DNA of 64,000 nucleotides, taken from assembly GCF_001421325.1 (NCBI RefSeq), contig NZ_LMJY01000012.1, positions 62,001 through 126,000 on the forward strand. Direction: 5' to 3'. The DNA comes from Novosphingobium sp. Leaf2. GTDB taxonomy: Bacteria; Pseudomonadota; Alphaproteobacteria; Sphingomonadales; Sphingomonadaceae. The translations under genes were made by a program, and so were the position numbers. Shown one piece after another: positions 53,268 through 62,292 of the stretch; position 1 is the stretch's first letter; the number at the start of each line of letters is the position of its first letter. Under the pieces are notes generated by a model. The model worked only from the letters and a program-made list of their open reading frames with translations. It made no database searches and had not been told where the DNA came from.

Positions 53268-53969
53268 TTGGCGTTACTCTCCGCGTCCGAGTGGGAAATC
53301 CTGGTGCTGTCCCTGAAGGTCAGCGCCGTGGCGATCGGCGCCAGCCTGCCGGTAGCCTTCGCCTTCGCGTGGGTGCTGGCCCGCTGGCGCTTTCCCGGCA
53401 AAGTGCTGCTGGACGCGCTGGTGCATCTGCCGCTGGTGCTGCCCCCGGTGGTGACCGGCTGGCTGCTTCTGCTGGCCTTCGCCACGGACGCGCCGCTGGG
53501 CCGGTTCCTGAACAATACGCTGGGCCTGACGTTCCTGTTCCGCTGGACCGGCGCGGCGCTGGCTGCCGCCGTCATGGCGCTGCCGCTGATGGTGCGCGCG
53601 ATGCGGCTTTCGATCGAAAACGTCGATCCCCGGCTGGAGCAGGCCGCCCGCACGCTGGGCGCTGGGCGCTGGCGCACGTTCACCGCGATCACCCTGCCGC
53701 TGTGCGCCAATGGCATTTTCGCCGCGCTGGTGCTGGGCTTCGCGCGCTCTATCGGGGAGTTCGGCGCTACGATCACGTTTGCGTCCAACATTCCGGGCGA
53801 AACGCAAACGCTGCCACTGGCGATCTACAGCGCGCTGCAGGTGCCCGGCGCGGAAGGGCAGGTTACGCGGCTGGCCGTATTGTCCGTGCTGCTTTCGCTG
53901 GGCGCGCTGGTGCTGTCGGAATGGCTGGTGCGGCGCAGCGGGCAGGACAAGGGCCGCCATGTCGTTTGA
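53268..53969 (+). CDS. modB: Molybdate ABC transporter permease
   Basis: About 233-residue inner-membrane permease with five or so helices. The EAA loop reads ENVDPRLEQAARTLGAGRWRTFTAITLP, with FARSIGEFGATITFASNIPGETQTLPLAIY characteristic of ModB. The start is taken as the TTG at 53268 (ALLSASEWEILVLSLKV), as in the family. GGAG is present but only two bases away, so initiation may rely on coupling to modA (8-bp gap). Overlaps modC by 11 bases. Confidence 0.92.
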   Translation: MALLSASEWEILVLSLKVSAVAIGASLPVAFAFAWVLARWRFPGKVLLDALVHLPLVLPPVVTGWLLLLAFATDAPLGRFLNNTLGLTFLFRWTGAALAAAVMALPLMVRAMRLSIENVDPRLEQAARTLGAGRWRTFTAITLPLCANGIFAALVLGFARSIGEFGATITFASNIPGETQTLPLAIYSALQVPGAEGQVTRLAVLSVLLSLGALVLSEWLVRRSGQDKGRHVV

Positions 53970-54582
53970 CGTGACCCTGACGCTGACGCGCGGTGCGCGG
54001 CAACTGGCCTACGCGTTTACCGCCGGGCCGGGGCTGACGGCGCTGTTCGGCCCATCTGGCGCGGGCAAGACCAGCCTGCTGGATGCGGTGGCCGGGCTGC
54101 TGCGTCCCGCCGCCGGGCGCATCGTGGTGAACGGCCAGACCCTGTTCGATTCCGGCGCGCGCATCGACCTGCGCCCCGAACAACGCGCGTGCGGCTATGT
54201 GTTTCAGGACCTGCGGCTGTTTCCGCACCGCACCGTGGAGCAGAATCTTCGGTTCGGCGCGAAGCGCGCACACGGCGCAGATACTGCGCTGGGCTGGGAA
54301 CATGTCCTTGAACTGCTGGGGATCGAACGCCTGCTGGACCGCATGCCCGCCACGCTTTCGGGCGGCGAGGCGCAGCGCGTGGCGATCGGGCGGGCGCTGC
54401 TATCCGGGCCGCGCTTCCTGCTGCTGGACGAGCCGCTCGCCTCGGTCGACGCGGCACGGCGCGAGGAGATCCTGCGCCTGATCGAGCGCATCCGCGACGA
54501 ACTTGCCCTGCCCATCCTCTACGTCAGCCACGACCGCGCGGAAGTGGAGCAGCTGGCGCATACCATCGTGCCGGTGGGGTGA
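53959..54582 (+). CDS. modC: Short molybdate ABC transporter ATPase without Mop/TOBE domain
   Basis: 207-residue ABC ATPase. Walker A is FGPSGAGKTSLL, the Q-loop is GYVFQDLRLFPH, the signature is LSGGEAQRVAIGRALL, Walker B is FLLLDEPLASVD, and the H-loop is LYVSHDRAE. It stops at HTIVPVG, right after the nucleotide-binding domain. The C-terminal molybdate-binding TOBE/Mop domain found in typical ModC (about 350 residues) is missing. The remaining domain is complete for transport energisation. Confidence 0.93.
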   Translation: MSFDVTLTLTRGARQLAYAFTAGPGLTALFGPSGAGKTSLLDAVAGLLRPAAGRIVVNGQTLFDSGARIDLRPEQRACGYVFQDLRLFPHRTVEQNLRFGAKRAHGADTALGWEHVLELLGIERLLDRMPATLSGGEAQRVAIGRALLSGPRFLLLDEPLASVDAARREEILRLIERIRDELALPILYVSHDRAEVEQLAHTIVPVG

Positions 54583-54631
54583 GAGTTTAGCCAGCGCGCT
54601 CTTAAGGCCGGGCCTTACAGTCCGGTGCGTA

Positions 54632-55294
54632 TCAAGTGCACTGCGATTGGGAAGCACTGGTGCCCGGTGTAACGCCCGGCCCGGTGCTGGCGCCCAGGTT
54701 GCGATCGTCACGGATCATGTACGCGGCTTCGCGGCGGAATACCGTCTTGTTGACGAACATCGATCCGAATAGCGGCTGGTAGGTGTAGAACACTTCCACA
54801 TACATCACAGCCGAGTTCGGGTTCGCGGTGACCACCGGGTTGCCCATCCCTGCCAGCGTCGCGCCGGTCAGGCCGGTGCCGGCGGGTCCGTATTGCGATT
54901 TTGTCACCAGGCTGCCGCGGCAACGCTGCCAATGAATGAACTGCCGCCCGGTGGCGCTGTCGCGCTCCAGGCTGGAGAGGATCATCCGCCCGTTGGCTGC
55001 AAAGTTGAAGCTTTGCCCTTGCACCAGCGCGCCGGACATTACCGAATCGATCTGCGATTCGTTGACCGTAGGCGTGACCGCGCTGTTGTCCGTTTGGCCT
55101 AGACGCGAGGCGTTGTCTGCCAGCAGGGACGCCATCTGGCCCACCTGCATGTTCACCACCGCCATATAAGCCACTTCAGTGCCGTAGAAGCCAAGCGTCA
55201 CCAGGATCGGCAGGATCAGTGCAAACTCCATGAACGAAACGCCGCGCGTATCGTCGCGCAGCCGGCCTGCGAGCAAGGCGATCCGCGCGATCAT
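54632..55294 (-). CDS. TadE-like pilus assembly protein (second copy)
   Basis: About 220-residue TadE/TadF-type protein. The prepilin-like N-terminus is GVSFMEFALILPILVTLGFYGTEVAY, with Glu at the position equivalent to +5 of pseudopilins, followed by an extracytoplasmic domain. The start ATG 55294 overlaps the stop of the preceding TadE gene (ATGA); an ATG at 55300 is possible. Third gene of a coupled TadG-TadE-TadE trio that converges on modC. Confidence 0.87.
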   Translation of the reverse strand: MIARIALLAGRLRDDTRGVSFMEFALILPILVTLGFYGTEVAYMAVVNMQVGQMASLLADNASRLGQTDNSAVTPTVNESQIDSVMSGALVQGQSFNFAANGRMILSSLERDSATGRQFIHWQRCRGSLVTKSQYGPAGTGLTGATLAGMGNPVVTANPNSAVMYVEVFYTYQPLFGSMFVNKTVFRREAAYMIRDDRNLGASTGPGVTPGTSASQSQCT

Positions 55295-55887
55295 TTGCAT
55301 ACGCCGGCCGTCGTACCGTATTTCGCCTGCAGCGCGAAGGGCTGGTTCTTGTGCACGACACTGGCGGTAATAGTGCGCGGCTTGTTGCCACTGCTCATGA
55401 AGGGAATGTAGAACACCGGCGTGTAGGTGACGGTTACGGTATACAGCACCACATCGTTCGCGCCGCCGTTGGTGGAACTGCCGATATCGGCGTCCCATTG
55501 CCCATTGCCGTTTTCATCCGTGTACGTTTCTGAATTGTCGCACTTGCCGTCTCCGTCTTTGTCGTTCCACGCTTCGGGGCGCTTGATATCGGTAAAATCG
55601 TAATAACTCATGCGCTTGCCGACCACCGTAGCCCCAGGCGCCACGGTGCGCACGATATTGCTGACGTACGTATCAGCCTGGGTGGTGTCTGCCCCTTCGA
55701 GCGAATCGTTACGGGCTACCTGCTGGACCGCGCCGTGCAGGATCGCGGTGAGATAGGCCATGTGGCCCATGTCCCAGATGCCCAGCAGCATGACGAGCAG
55801 CACGGGCGCCGCGATCGCGAATTCTATCACTGCCGAACCGCGCCGGTCCTGTCGCAGGCGATGCAGGAAACGCACGGCCCCCCTCAC
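55291..55887 (-). CDS. TadE-like protein with EF-hand-like loops
   Basis: 198-residue TadE-family pseudopilin with the N-terminal segment GSAVIEFAIAAPVLLVMLLGIWDMGH. The middle of the extracytoplasmic domain contains DKDGDGKCDNSE and DENGNGQWDADI, two Asp/Asn-rich loops with the D-x-D-x-D-G spacing of calcium-binding EF-hand or dockerin loops. A C-terminal Cys (GVCK) may pair with the Cys in the first loop. It starts at a GTG (55887) overlapping the TadG stop (GTGA). Confidence 0.87.
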   Translation of the reverse strand: MRGAVRFLHRLRQDRRGSAVIEFAIAAPVLLVMLLGIWDMGHMAYLTAILHGAVQQVARNDSLEGADTTQADTYVSNIVRTVAPGATVVGKRMSYYDFTDIKRPEAWNDKDGDGKCDNSETYTDENGNGQWDADIGSSTNGGANDVVLYTVTVTYTPVFYIPFMSSGNKPRTITASVVHKNQPFALQAKYGTTAGVCK

Positions 55888-57650
55888 TGCGTCACCCGCA
55901 GTTCGCCCACTTGCTTGGCGATTTCCTGGAACGCGGCATCAAGGTCAGACGCGCTGTTGGCCGTGAACGAACTGCTGTCCGACGCGCAATTCTGCAGGTC
56001 GCTGCTCAAGGTGGAGGTGAATGCGATCACCCACACGCGGATGCCCTTGGCCTTGATCTGCTGGCAGGTGGCCAGAAAGCGCTGGGTATGGCGCGCGGCA
56101 TCGTTGGTGCTGCCATCGGTAGTGACGCGCCGGTCCCAGTATTCCATCCCCCAGGCCTGGGGGATGTAAGAGTTGGGCTCCATGAAACCGTCGGTCATGA
56201 AGATGATGTGGCGGGCCACCTCACCGCCATTCGCGGGATCGGTGTTGACCAGCGGCGCCCACATGCCCTGCGGGGACATCAGGCGCCCGCCCCAGATCAT
56301 GCCAATGTCCAGATACGTCGCGCCATTGGAATACAGCGAATCCGCGTAAGCGTTGAAATCGCTTTGCGACATCGTGGCAAGCTGCCGCGCGGCGACCGGG
56401 CAATATGTACCGCCAAGCGTGCCGTTGGTGGTCGTCGCAGTCGTGTAGTTGCCCGAGTTGTTCCAGCGCCGATAGGAAATGTCCGGCCACAGCGGCGCCC
56501 ACTTGGTCGTGTTGTCGGATACGTTAGGGGCGTTATCCAGATCGAGATCGAGGGCGCTACTGGGGGTGATGCCGTTTGTTGCCGAGTAGGTGAAAGTTGA
56601 TTGCGCCACCGTGGCGCGCTCCTGGATGCAGCCGCCCCAGGTGGAGGACTGGTTCGCACCGTACAATCCCGTGGGTGTGTTCACCGCACTGAAGTTCTTG
56701 AAACTGCTCGTATCATACGTCACCGGATGATAGCGGATGATGTAAGGGCGGGTAATGGTGCGCTGGTAGATGTAATACGTGCCGAAGTTTGATCGACAGG
56801 CATAGTCGATCATCGTCTGCTGCTTGGTCGCGCCCGATCCGCTGTCCGTAAACGCGGTATCGGCCGGCACATTGCCGCCGCATGAGCTATTGGAATAAGC
56901 TTTGGTGGAATACAGCGTCCATCCGGAAGCACTGTCGTTAGATCCCGAATCGTCAGCCTCGTATGCGCGAGACTGATAAGTATAGGAATCCACGATGTAG
57001 CGCGGGTCGATCGCGGTGACCAACCTGCCTACATTTACGGTGGAGGTGAACGGCACGAACCCGTAGCGGATACGCGCGTTGCTCGCCGCTGTGGCGTTGG
57101 CGATCGTGGTGTAGAAATTCTTCATCGCCGCGCGCAGGGCCTGGATACGGGTCTGAGTGCTGCCATCCAGCGGGGTGTCCATCGATCCGGTGTTGTCCAG
57201 CACCATCATCACGTCGGAATTGCCCACCCCCATCGAGCTGGTGCAGGTGGCAGTGATAGTGAACGTGTTCTTGCCGAACACCCGCATGATCAGGGTGTCG
57301 AGCAAGGTGGACGCCGTGCCGTTGACCGTCTGCCCGTTGTCCGGCGAACTGGTGGTGAAAGTGGTGGACCTGACGCTCTGCGCCTGATTGCTGAAGTTGG
57401 TGTTGAAGTAGTTGGTCGCGGCGGTCTGCGCGGCGGTGTCATAGCCGTTGGTGGTCACTGTGCGCCGACCGGCCAGCACCGCGGCGTCGCACGCGGACTG
57501 CAACTGCTCGGTGGTCAGGTAATCGCGGCTCATGTCCACGCCCGACCCGATGACCACCAGGCCGATCATCATCCCGATCGCCGCGATCGGCAGGACGTTA
57601 CCCGCACGATCGCGCAAGAGCCGGCTCAGGAATGGACGTGCGTTAGGCAT
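55884..57650 (-). CDS. TadG-like protein with von Willebrand A domain
   Basis: 588-residue TadG-type protein. The N-terminal Tad segment is GNVLPIAAIGMMIGLVVIGSGVDMSRDYLTTEQLQSACDAAVLAG. A VWA domain begins at DVMMVLDNTGSMDTPLDG, whose MIDAS is DxTGS, close to the DxSxS consensus. GFVPFTSTVNVGRL and RHIIFMTDGFMEPN are later VWA elements. A long Ser/Tyr/Asn-rich insertion sits inside the domain. It is exported and likely surface- or pilus-associated. The ATG at 57650 precedes the family-like MPNARPFLSRLL. Confidence 0.9.
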   Translation of the reverse strand: MPNARPFLSRLLRDRAGNVLPIAAIGMMIGLVVIGSGVDMSRDYLTTEQLQSACDAAVLAGRRTVTTNGYDTAAQTAATNYFNTNFSNQAQSVRSTTFTTSSPDNGQTVNGTASTLLDTLIMRVFGKNTFTITATCTSSMGVGNSDVMMVLDNTGSMDTPLDGSTQTRIQALRAAMKNFYTTIANATAASNARIRYGFVPFTSTVNVGRLVTAIDPRYIVDSYTYQSRAYEADDSGSNDSASGWTLYSTKAYSNSSCGGNVPADTAFTDSGSGATKQQTMIDYACRSNFGTYYIYQRTITRPYIIRYHPVTYDTSSFKNFSAVNTPTGLYGANQSSTWGGCIQERATVAQSTFTYSATNGITPSSALDLDLDNAPNVSDNTTKWAPLWPDISYRRWNNSGNYTTATTTNGTLGGTYCPVAARQLATMSQSDFNAYADSLYSNGATYLDIGMIWGGRLMSPQGMWAPLVNTDPANGGEVARHIIFMTDGFMEPNSYIPQAWGMEYWDRRVTTDGSTNDAARHTQRFLATCQQIKAKGIRVWVIAFTSTLSSDLQNCASDSSSFTANSASDLDAAFQEIAKQVGELRVTQ

Positions 57651-57824
57651 GTGTAAACCAGGCTCGCTCTTGGAAATACCCCGATAATGCTCCCCGCTTA
57701 CCAGCAATGTCTTAAGGAAGTTTTCTTCGCATGCGCTGATGTGCCTGCGGATCAGGGGGAAGGAACCGGCAGGCCAGTCCGTGCATTAAGAGCGCCGAGA
57801 ACGTCGAACACACGGGGAACGGCC

Positions 57825-57986
57825 ATGGCCTTGTCACAAGATCGGAACGAAGGGATGCGCCGCAGCTGGCAGGCACGTCCCGCGCTCGACCCCACGCTGC
57901 GCCGCGCGATCTATGGCAAGATCCGTCCGATGGACCAGCCTGGGATCCTGCCCGGACTGCTCCATCGCCTGCTTGGGCGCCACTAA
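57825..57986 (+). CDS. Small basic hypothetical protein
   Basis: 53 residues, Arg/Pro-rich. RRSWQARPALDPTLRRAIYGKIRPMDQPG followed by LLHRLLGRH resembles short sphingomonad proteins with an R-x-x-YGxIRPM-x-P core, but I cannot name a family. The ATG at 57825 has GGGGAA about 6 bases upstream. It lies alone between the divergent TadG gene and purC. Confidence 0.5.
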   Translation: MALSQDRNEGMRRSWQARPALDPTLRRAIYGKIRPMDQPGILPGLLHRLLGRH

Positions 57987-58120
57987 CCCCCGCTTAACCC
58001 GCCGCTAACGACACCCCGCGCGTTTGCTTTTGACCCCGCTTGCACTATATGCCCGGTCCAATGCTCTGGCCGCTGCAGTCGCCAGGCTCGCTATTTCGAT
58101 CGTTTCAAGGACCAACGCGC

Positions 58121-58903
58121 ATGTCCCGTCGCCGCCAGATCTACGAAGGCAAGGCCAAGATCCTGTACGAAGGCCCCGAACCGGGCACCCTGATCCAGTA
58201 CTTCAAGGATGACGCCACCGCCTTCAATGCCCAGAAAAAGGGCACGATTCAGGGCAAGGGCGTGATCAACAACCGGATCAGCGAGTATGTATTCACCCGC
58301 CTGAACCACATCGGCGTGCCCAACCACTTCATCCGCCGGCTCAACATGCGCGAGCAGCTGGTGCGCCAGGTGGAAATCATCCCGATCGAAGTCGTGGTGC
58401 GCAACGTGGCAGCAGGCTCGATCTCCAAGCGCCTGGGCATTCCCGAAGGCGAGATGCTGCCGCACACCTTGATCGAGTATTACTACAAAGACGACGCGCT
58501 AGGCGATCCGCTGGTGGCCGAAGAGCACATTGCCTGCTTCGGTTGGGCCAACAACGACGAGATGCAGGACATCGCCGCCATGGCGATCCGCGTGAACGAT
58601 TTCATGGCCGGCATGTTCGCCGCGATCAACATCCGCCTGGTGGACTTCAAGCTGGAATTCGGCCGCATCTGGGACGGTGATTACAGCCGCGTGATCCTTG
58701 CCGACGAAATCAGCCCGGACGGCTGCCGTCTGTGGGACATGACCACCGGCGAAAAGCTCGACAAGGACCGCTTCCGCCGCGATCTGGGCGGTGAGGAAGA
58801 AGCCTATCAGGAAGTCGCCCGTAGGCTTGGCCTGCTGCAGGACGATTCCAACCCCAGCGAAGTGCTGGACTTGTCCAAGCATCGCAAGCTGCGCGGCAAG
58901 TAA
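58121..58903 (+). CDS. purC: Phosphoribosylaminoimidazole-succinocarboxamide synthase
   Basis: 260-residue SAICAR synthetase joining CAIR and aspartate with ATP in purine biosynthesis. Motifs are [13 protein letters not shown] at the N-terminus, [42 protein letters not shown] and [23 protein letters not shown] carries the catalytic Asp. The ATG at 58121 begins the conserved sequence; the frame before it to 58040 is not family-like. Length normal. Confidence 0.97.
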   Translation: MSRRRQIYEGKAKILYEGPEPGTLIQYFKDDATAFNAQKKGTIQGKGVINNRISEYVFTRLNHIGVPNHFIRRLNMREQLVRQVEIIPIEVVVRNVAAGSISKRLGIPEGEMLPHTLIEYYYKDDALGDPLVAEEHIACFGWANNDEMQDIAAMAIRVNDFMAGMFAAINIRLVDFKLEFGRIWDGDYSRVILADEISPDGCRLWDMTTGEKLDKDRFRRDLGGEEEAYQEVARRLGLLQDDSNPSEVLDLSKHRKLRGK

Positions 58904-59016
58904 CCGCTGCGAATTCCGAACAAGGCGGGCATGGCAATCGCCCCGCCTTGTTCTGACTGCAACGACGGACGGCCACGATCACGGATCGATGCAGGATCTT
59001 TAGGAATTGGAGCGCA

Positions 59017-59367
59017 ATGTCATCGGACGGCGCCGCGCTCTGCAAGGTTGTTCAGCGCAGGCGGGGCAATGGGGCGGCGGCTTGTGGCGGCGACGATTCT
59101 GCCAGTTCCGTGCAAAGCCCCAGCTGCATTGCCGACCCGGCGGAAACCAATGGCCCTTACCCGGCTGACGGCGCCAACACAGCCAGCGAAGCGACATCAA
59201 ACGTCCTGGCCGTCAGTGGCATTGTGGGCAGTAATATCCGGTCAAGCTTTATCAATTCGACCACCACAGCCGACGGGGTGCCGCTCGCGCTCACGCTACA
59301 GTTGGTCAACGTGACCAACAGCTGCGCGCCGATCGCGGGCGTTGCGGTGATCGGCATCGCTGCCTGA
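59017..59367 (+). pseudogene. Remnant of an intradiol ring-cleavage dioxygenase-like secreted protein
   Basis: The 116-residue frame resembles the N-terminal third of intradiol dioxygenase-like lipoproteins. It has an AAACGGDDSASS stretch recalling a lipobox plus linker, then PAETNGPYPADG, NVLAVSGIVGSNIRSSF, ADGVPLALTLQLVNVTN and SCAPIAG. Where the family continues AVYIWHCDRDG it reads VAVIGIAA and stops. The iron-binding Tyr/His part is missing and is not found downstream. The signal segment is also eroded (QRRRGNGAAAC). A decayed gene is the best reading. Confidence 0.7.
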
Positions 59368-59445
59368 AGGCTGTCCACGGCAGCGGGGCGGTTCGTCGCG
59401 CCGGCCCCTTGCCACCGCGTGCCAACACCGGCACTGCGATGGACG

Positions 59446-62292
59446 ATGAGAGGTTATCCGATAGCGCTTTTCCTTGCCATGACAGCGATGCCGCTGGCGG
59501 CGAAGGACAGCACCCGCACCCCGCCGCCGCGCAACGACACATCGTGGGCGTTCGAGCGCAGCGACCTCCCGGTGGACACCGCCTTCCGGTTCGGACGCCT
59601 GCCCAACGGCATGCGCTACATCATCCGCCGCAACGCCACACCAGCGGGCACCGGCATGGTGCGGCTCGACGTCGACGCCGGCTCGCTCAATGAACGCTCT
59701 GCCGAGCAAGGCTACGCGCACTTTATCGAGCATATGGCCTTCAACGGGTCCGCCCGCGTACCGGAAGGCCAGATGGTAGCGCTGCTGGAACGCGAAGGGC
59801 TGGCCTTTGGCGCAGACACCAACGCATCCACCGGGTTCGATCGCACCCTCTACAAGCTAGACCTGCCGCGCAACGAAACCGCCTTGCTGGACACCGCATT
59901 GATGCTGATGCGCGAAACCGCCAGCAACCTCACAATCGCGCCGCAAGCCGTCGCGCGCGAACGCGGCGTGGTGCTGGCCGAAATGCGTGACCGCAATTCC
60001 TGGGCACTGCGCAACGCCATTGACGCCACCGGATTCTTCTATCCCGGCGCGCTATACGCCCAGCGCTTTCCCATCGGCACCACCGCCACCCTGGATGCCG
60101 CCACCGCCGCGTCCCTGCGCGCGTTCTACGCCCGCGAATACGTGCCGGCCAATGTCACCCTTGTCGTGGTGGGAGACTTCGATCCCGCTGCGGTGGAGGC
60201 GGCCATCGTGCGGCATTTCAACGACTGGCAAGCCCCGCCACCCCCGCCCCAGCCAGACGCTGGACCCGTCAACCCAAAGGATCGCAACCGCGCCGAAATC
60301 TACCTCGATCCCGCCTTGTCCGAACGCATCACCGTGCAGCGCAACGGCAAATGGATGGACGAACCTGACAGCGTGGCCCAGCGCCGCGAAGCGCTGCGGC
60401 GCTCCGTGGGGTACGCTATCGTCAACCGGCGCCTGCAGCGCATTGCCCGCAGCGCCGAGCCGCCGTTTCGCGGCGCAGGCTTCGGCACCGGCGATGTGTT
60501 CGAGACCGCACGTTCCACCCGCCTCATCATCGATGCCATCGACGGCAAGTGGCGGATGGCGATGGATGCCGCTGGCAGCACCTATCGCCGCGCGCTGGCC
60601 GAGGGTTTCACCGCTGCCGAAGTGGCTGAGCAGGTGGCGCAGCTGCGCACCGCCATCACCAATGCCGCCGCATCTGCCGGTACGCGCAGCAATGCCGCGC
60701 TGACCCACCTGGCGCTATCGCTGGTGGATGACCGCATGGTGCCCACTACGCCACGATCGGCGCTGGAACGGTTCGAGGCTGTCGCGCCGCAGATCACGCC
60801 CAATGCTGTGATGGCCGCGATGAAGCGCGAGGCGATCAAGCTCGACAAGCCACTGATCCGGTTCGAGGGGCGCAAGGCCCCCGAAGGCGGCGCGCCGGCG
60901 CTGCAAACGGCGTGGCGCGCGGTAGTGCATGCACCCCTCACCGCAGAAGGGCAAAGCGCCACGACCGCCTTCGCCTACACCGATTTCGGGGCGCCGGGCC
61001 GGGTGGTGAGCGACGTGCGCCGCAGCGATTTCGGCATCCGCGAGATCCGCTTCGCCAACGGCTTAATGCTCAACCTCAAGAAAACCGATCTGGAGCAGGA
61101 CCGCGTGCGCGTCAGCCTGGCGATCGACGGCGGCGACATGCTGGATACCCGCGCCAATCCCCACGCGGTGCAGATGGTGCCGAACCTGGACGACGGCGGG
61201 CTGGGCAAGCACAGCCGCGACGATCTGGACACGATCCTGGCCGGACGCAGCGTCAGCCTTGGGCTCAGAAGCGGCGAGGAGACATTCGACGCGCGCGCCG
61301 CCACCACTCCCCGCGATCTGGAAATCCAGCTGCAATTGCTGGCCGCGCTGATCAGCGATCCGGGCTATCGGCCCGAGGGCGAGGTGCGGTATCGCCAGGC
61401 CATTAACAACTACTTCGCGCAGCTTGATGCTACGCCCGCCTCGGCGCTTCAGGCGCGCCTTGGCGGCATCCTGAGCGACGAGGACCCGCGCTTCTCTCTG
61501 GGCAAGCTGGAGGACTATCGCCAGCTCACGTATGCGGGCCTCAAGCGCGACATCGGCGACCGGCTGGTCCACGGCGCGATCGAGATCAGCATCGTCGGCG
61601 ACATCGACGAGGATGCCACGATCGCCCTTGTTGCCCGCACCTTCGGCGCGCTGCCCGCGCGTGAGGCGGCGTTCCGGGATCATCCCGAACAACCGCCGCG
61701 CGTGTTTACCGCCGACCGAAGGCCCCGCGTGATCCGTCACAGCGGCCCGGCAGATCAGGCCTTGCTGCGGATCGTGTGGCCCACGCGCGACGACGCGGAT
61801 GCCACCGAAGCGCTGCGGCTGGAACTGCTGCAGGAAGTAACGGGCATCGAACTGACCGATCAGCTGCGCGAAACATTGGGCAAGGCCTATTCGCCCGGTG
61901 CCGCCAGTTACCTGTCGCACGCATGGAAGGGCTACGGCTATTTCCTCGTCAACGCCTCGGTAGACGTTGCGCAAGTGCCCGCCACGCGCGCTGCGATCAG
62001 GGAGGTCGTGACCGACTTGCGCGCCGCACCGGTCAGCGCTGACATACTGCTGCGCGCCCGCCAGCCGATGATCGAGCGGCTGCAGAATGCGCTGAAAGGC
62101 AACGGGGGCTGGATGAACCTCACCGCCCGCGCCCAATCGCAGCCCGACCGGATCGCGCGATTCGCAAACGCCCGCGCGCAGCTGTTGGCGATGACCGCCG
62201 CCGACGTGCAGCAGGCAGCGCGGCGCTATCTGGCGCCCGACGCGGGGCTCGAAGTGCTGGTGCTGGCAAAGGACGTGCCCGAACCGCGCTGA
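59446..62292 (+). CDS. M16 family zinc metallopeptidase (pitrilysin/insulinase type)
   Basis: 948-residue double-domain M16 protease, probably periplasmic: the signal peptide is GYPIALFLAMTAMPLAA. The inverted zinc motif is HFIEHMAFNG (HxxEH, about residue 90) with the third ligand Glu in RGVVLAEMRDR. Two M16 units follow: the first to about residue 480, the second beginning at REIRFANGLMLNLKKT and lacking an HxxEH motif, as usual. It degrades peptides; the physiological substrate is unknown. Its 3' end overlaps gph, encoded on the other strand, by 67 bp. Confidence 0.93.
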   Translation: MRGYPIALFLAMTAMPLAAKDSTRTPPPRNDTSWAFERSDLPVDTAFRFGRLPNGMRYIIRRNATPAGTGMVRLDVDAGSLNERSAEQGYAHFIEHMAFNGSARVPEGQMVALLEREGLAFGADTNASTGFDRTLYKLDLPRNETALLDTALMLMRETASNLTIAPQAVARERGVVLAEMRDRNSWALRNAIDATGFFYPGALYAQRFPIGTTATLDAATAASLRAFYAREYVPANVTLVVVGDFDPAAVEAAIVRHFNDWQAPPPPPQPDAGPVNPKDRNRAEIYLDPALSERITVQRNGKWMDEPDSVAQRREALRRSVGYAIVNRRLQRIARSAEPPFRGAGFGTGDVFETARSTRLIIDAIDGKWRMAMDAAGSTYRRALAEGFTAAEVAEQVAQLRTAITNAAASAGTRSNAALTHLALSLVDDRMVPTTPRSALERFEAVAPQITPNAVMAAMKREAIKLDKPLIRFEGRKAPEGGAPALQTAWRAVVHAPLTAEGQSATTAFAYTDFGAPGRVVSDVRRSDFGIREIRFANGLMLNLKKTDLEQDRVRVSLAIDGGDMLDTRANPHAVQMVPNLDDGGLGKHSRDDLDTILAGRSVSLGLRSGEETFDARAATTPRDLEIQLQLLAALISDPGYRPEGEVRYRQAINNYFAQLDATPASALQARLGGILSDEDPRFSLGKLEDYRQLTYAGLKRDIGDRLVHGAIEISIVGDIDEDATIALVARTFGALPAREAAFRDHPEQPPRVFTADRRPRVIRHSGPADQALLRIVWPTRDDADATEALRLELLQEVTGIELTDQLRETLGKAYSPGAASYLSHAWKGYGYFLVNASVDVAQVPATRAAIREVVTDLRAAPVSADILLRARQPMIERLQNALKGNGGWMNLTARAQSQPDRIARFANARAQLLAMTAADVQQAARRYLAPDAGLEVLVLAKDVPEPR

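Noticed and set aside
54603-54617. TAAGGCC-G-GGCCTTA dyad between convergent modC and the TadE-like gene
   Set aside because: The loop is too small and no T-tract follows on either strand.
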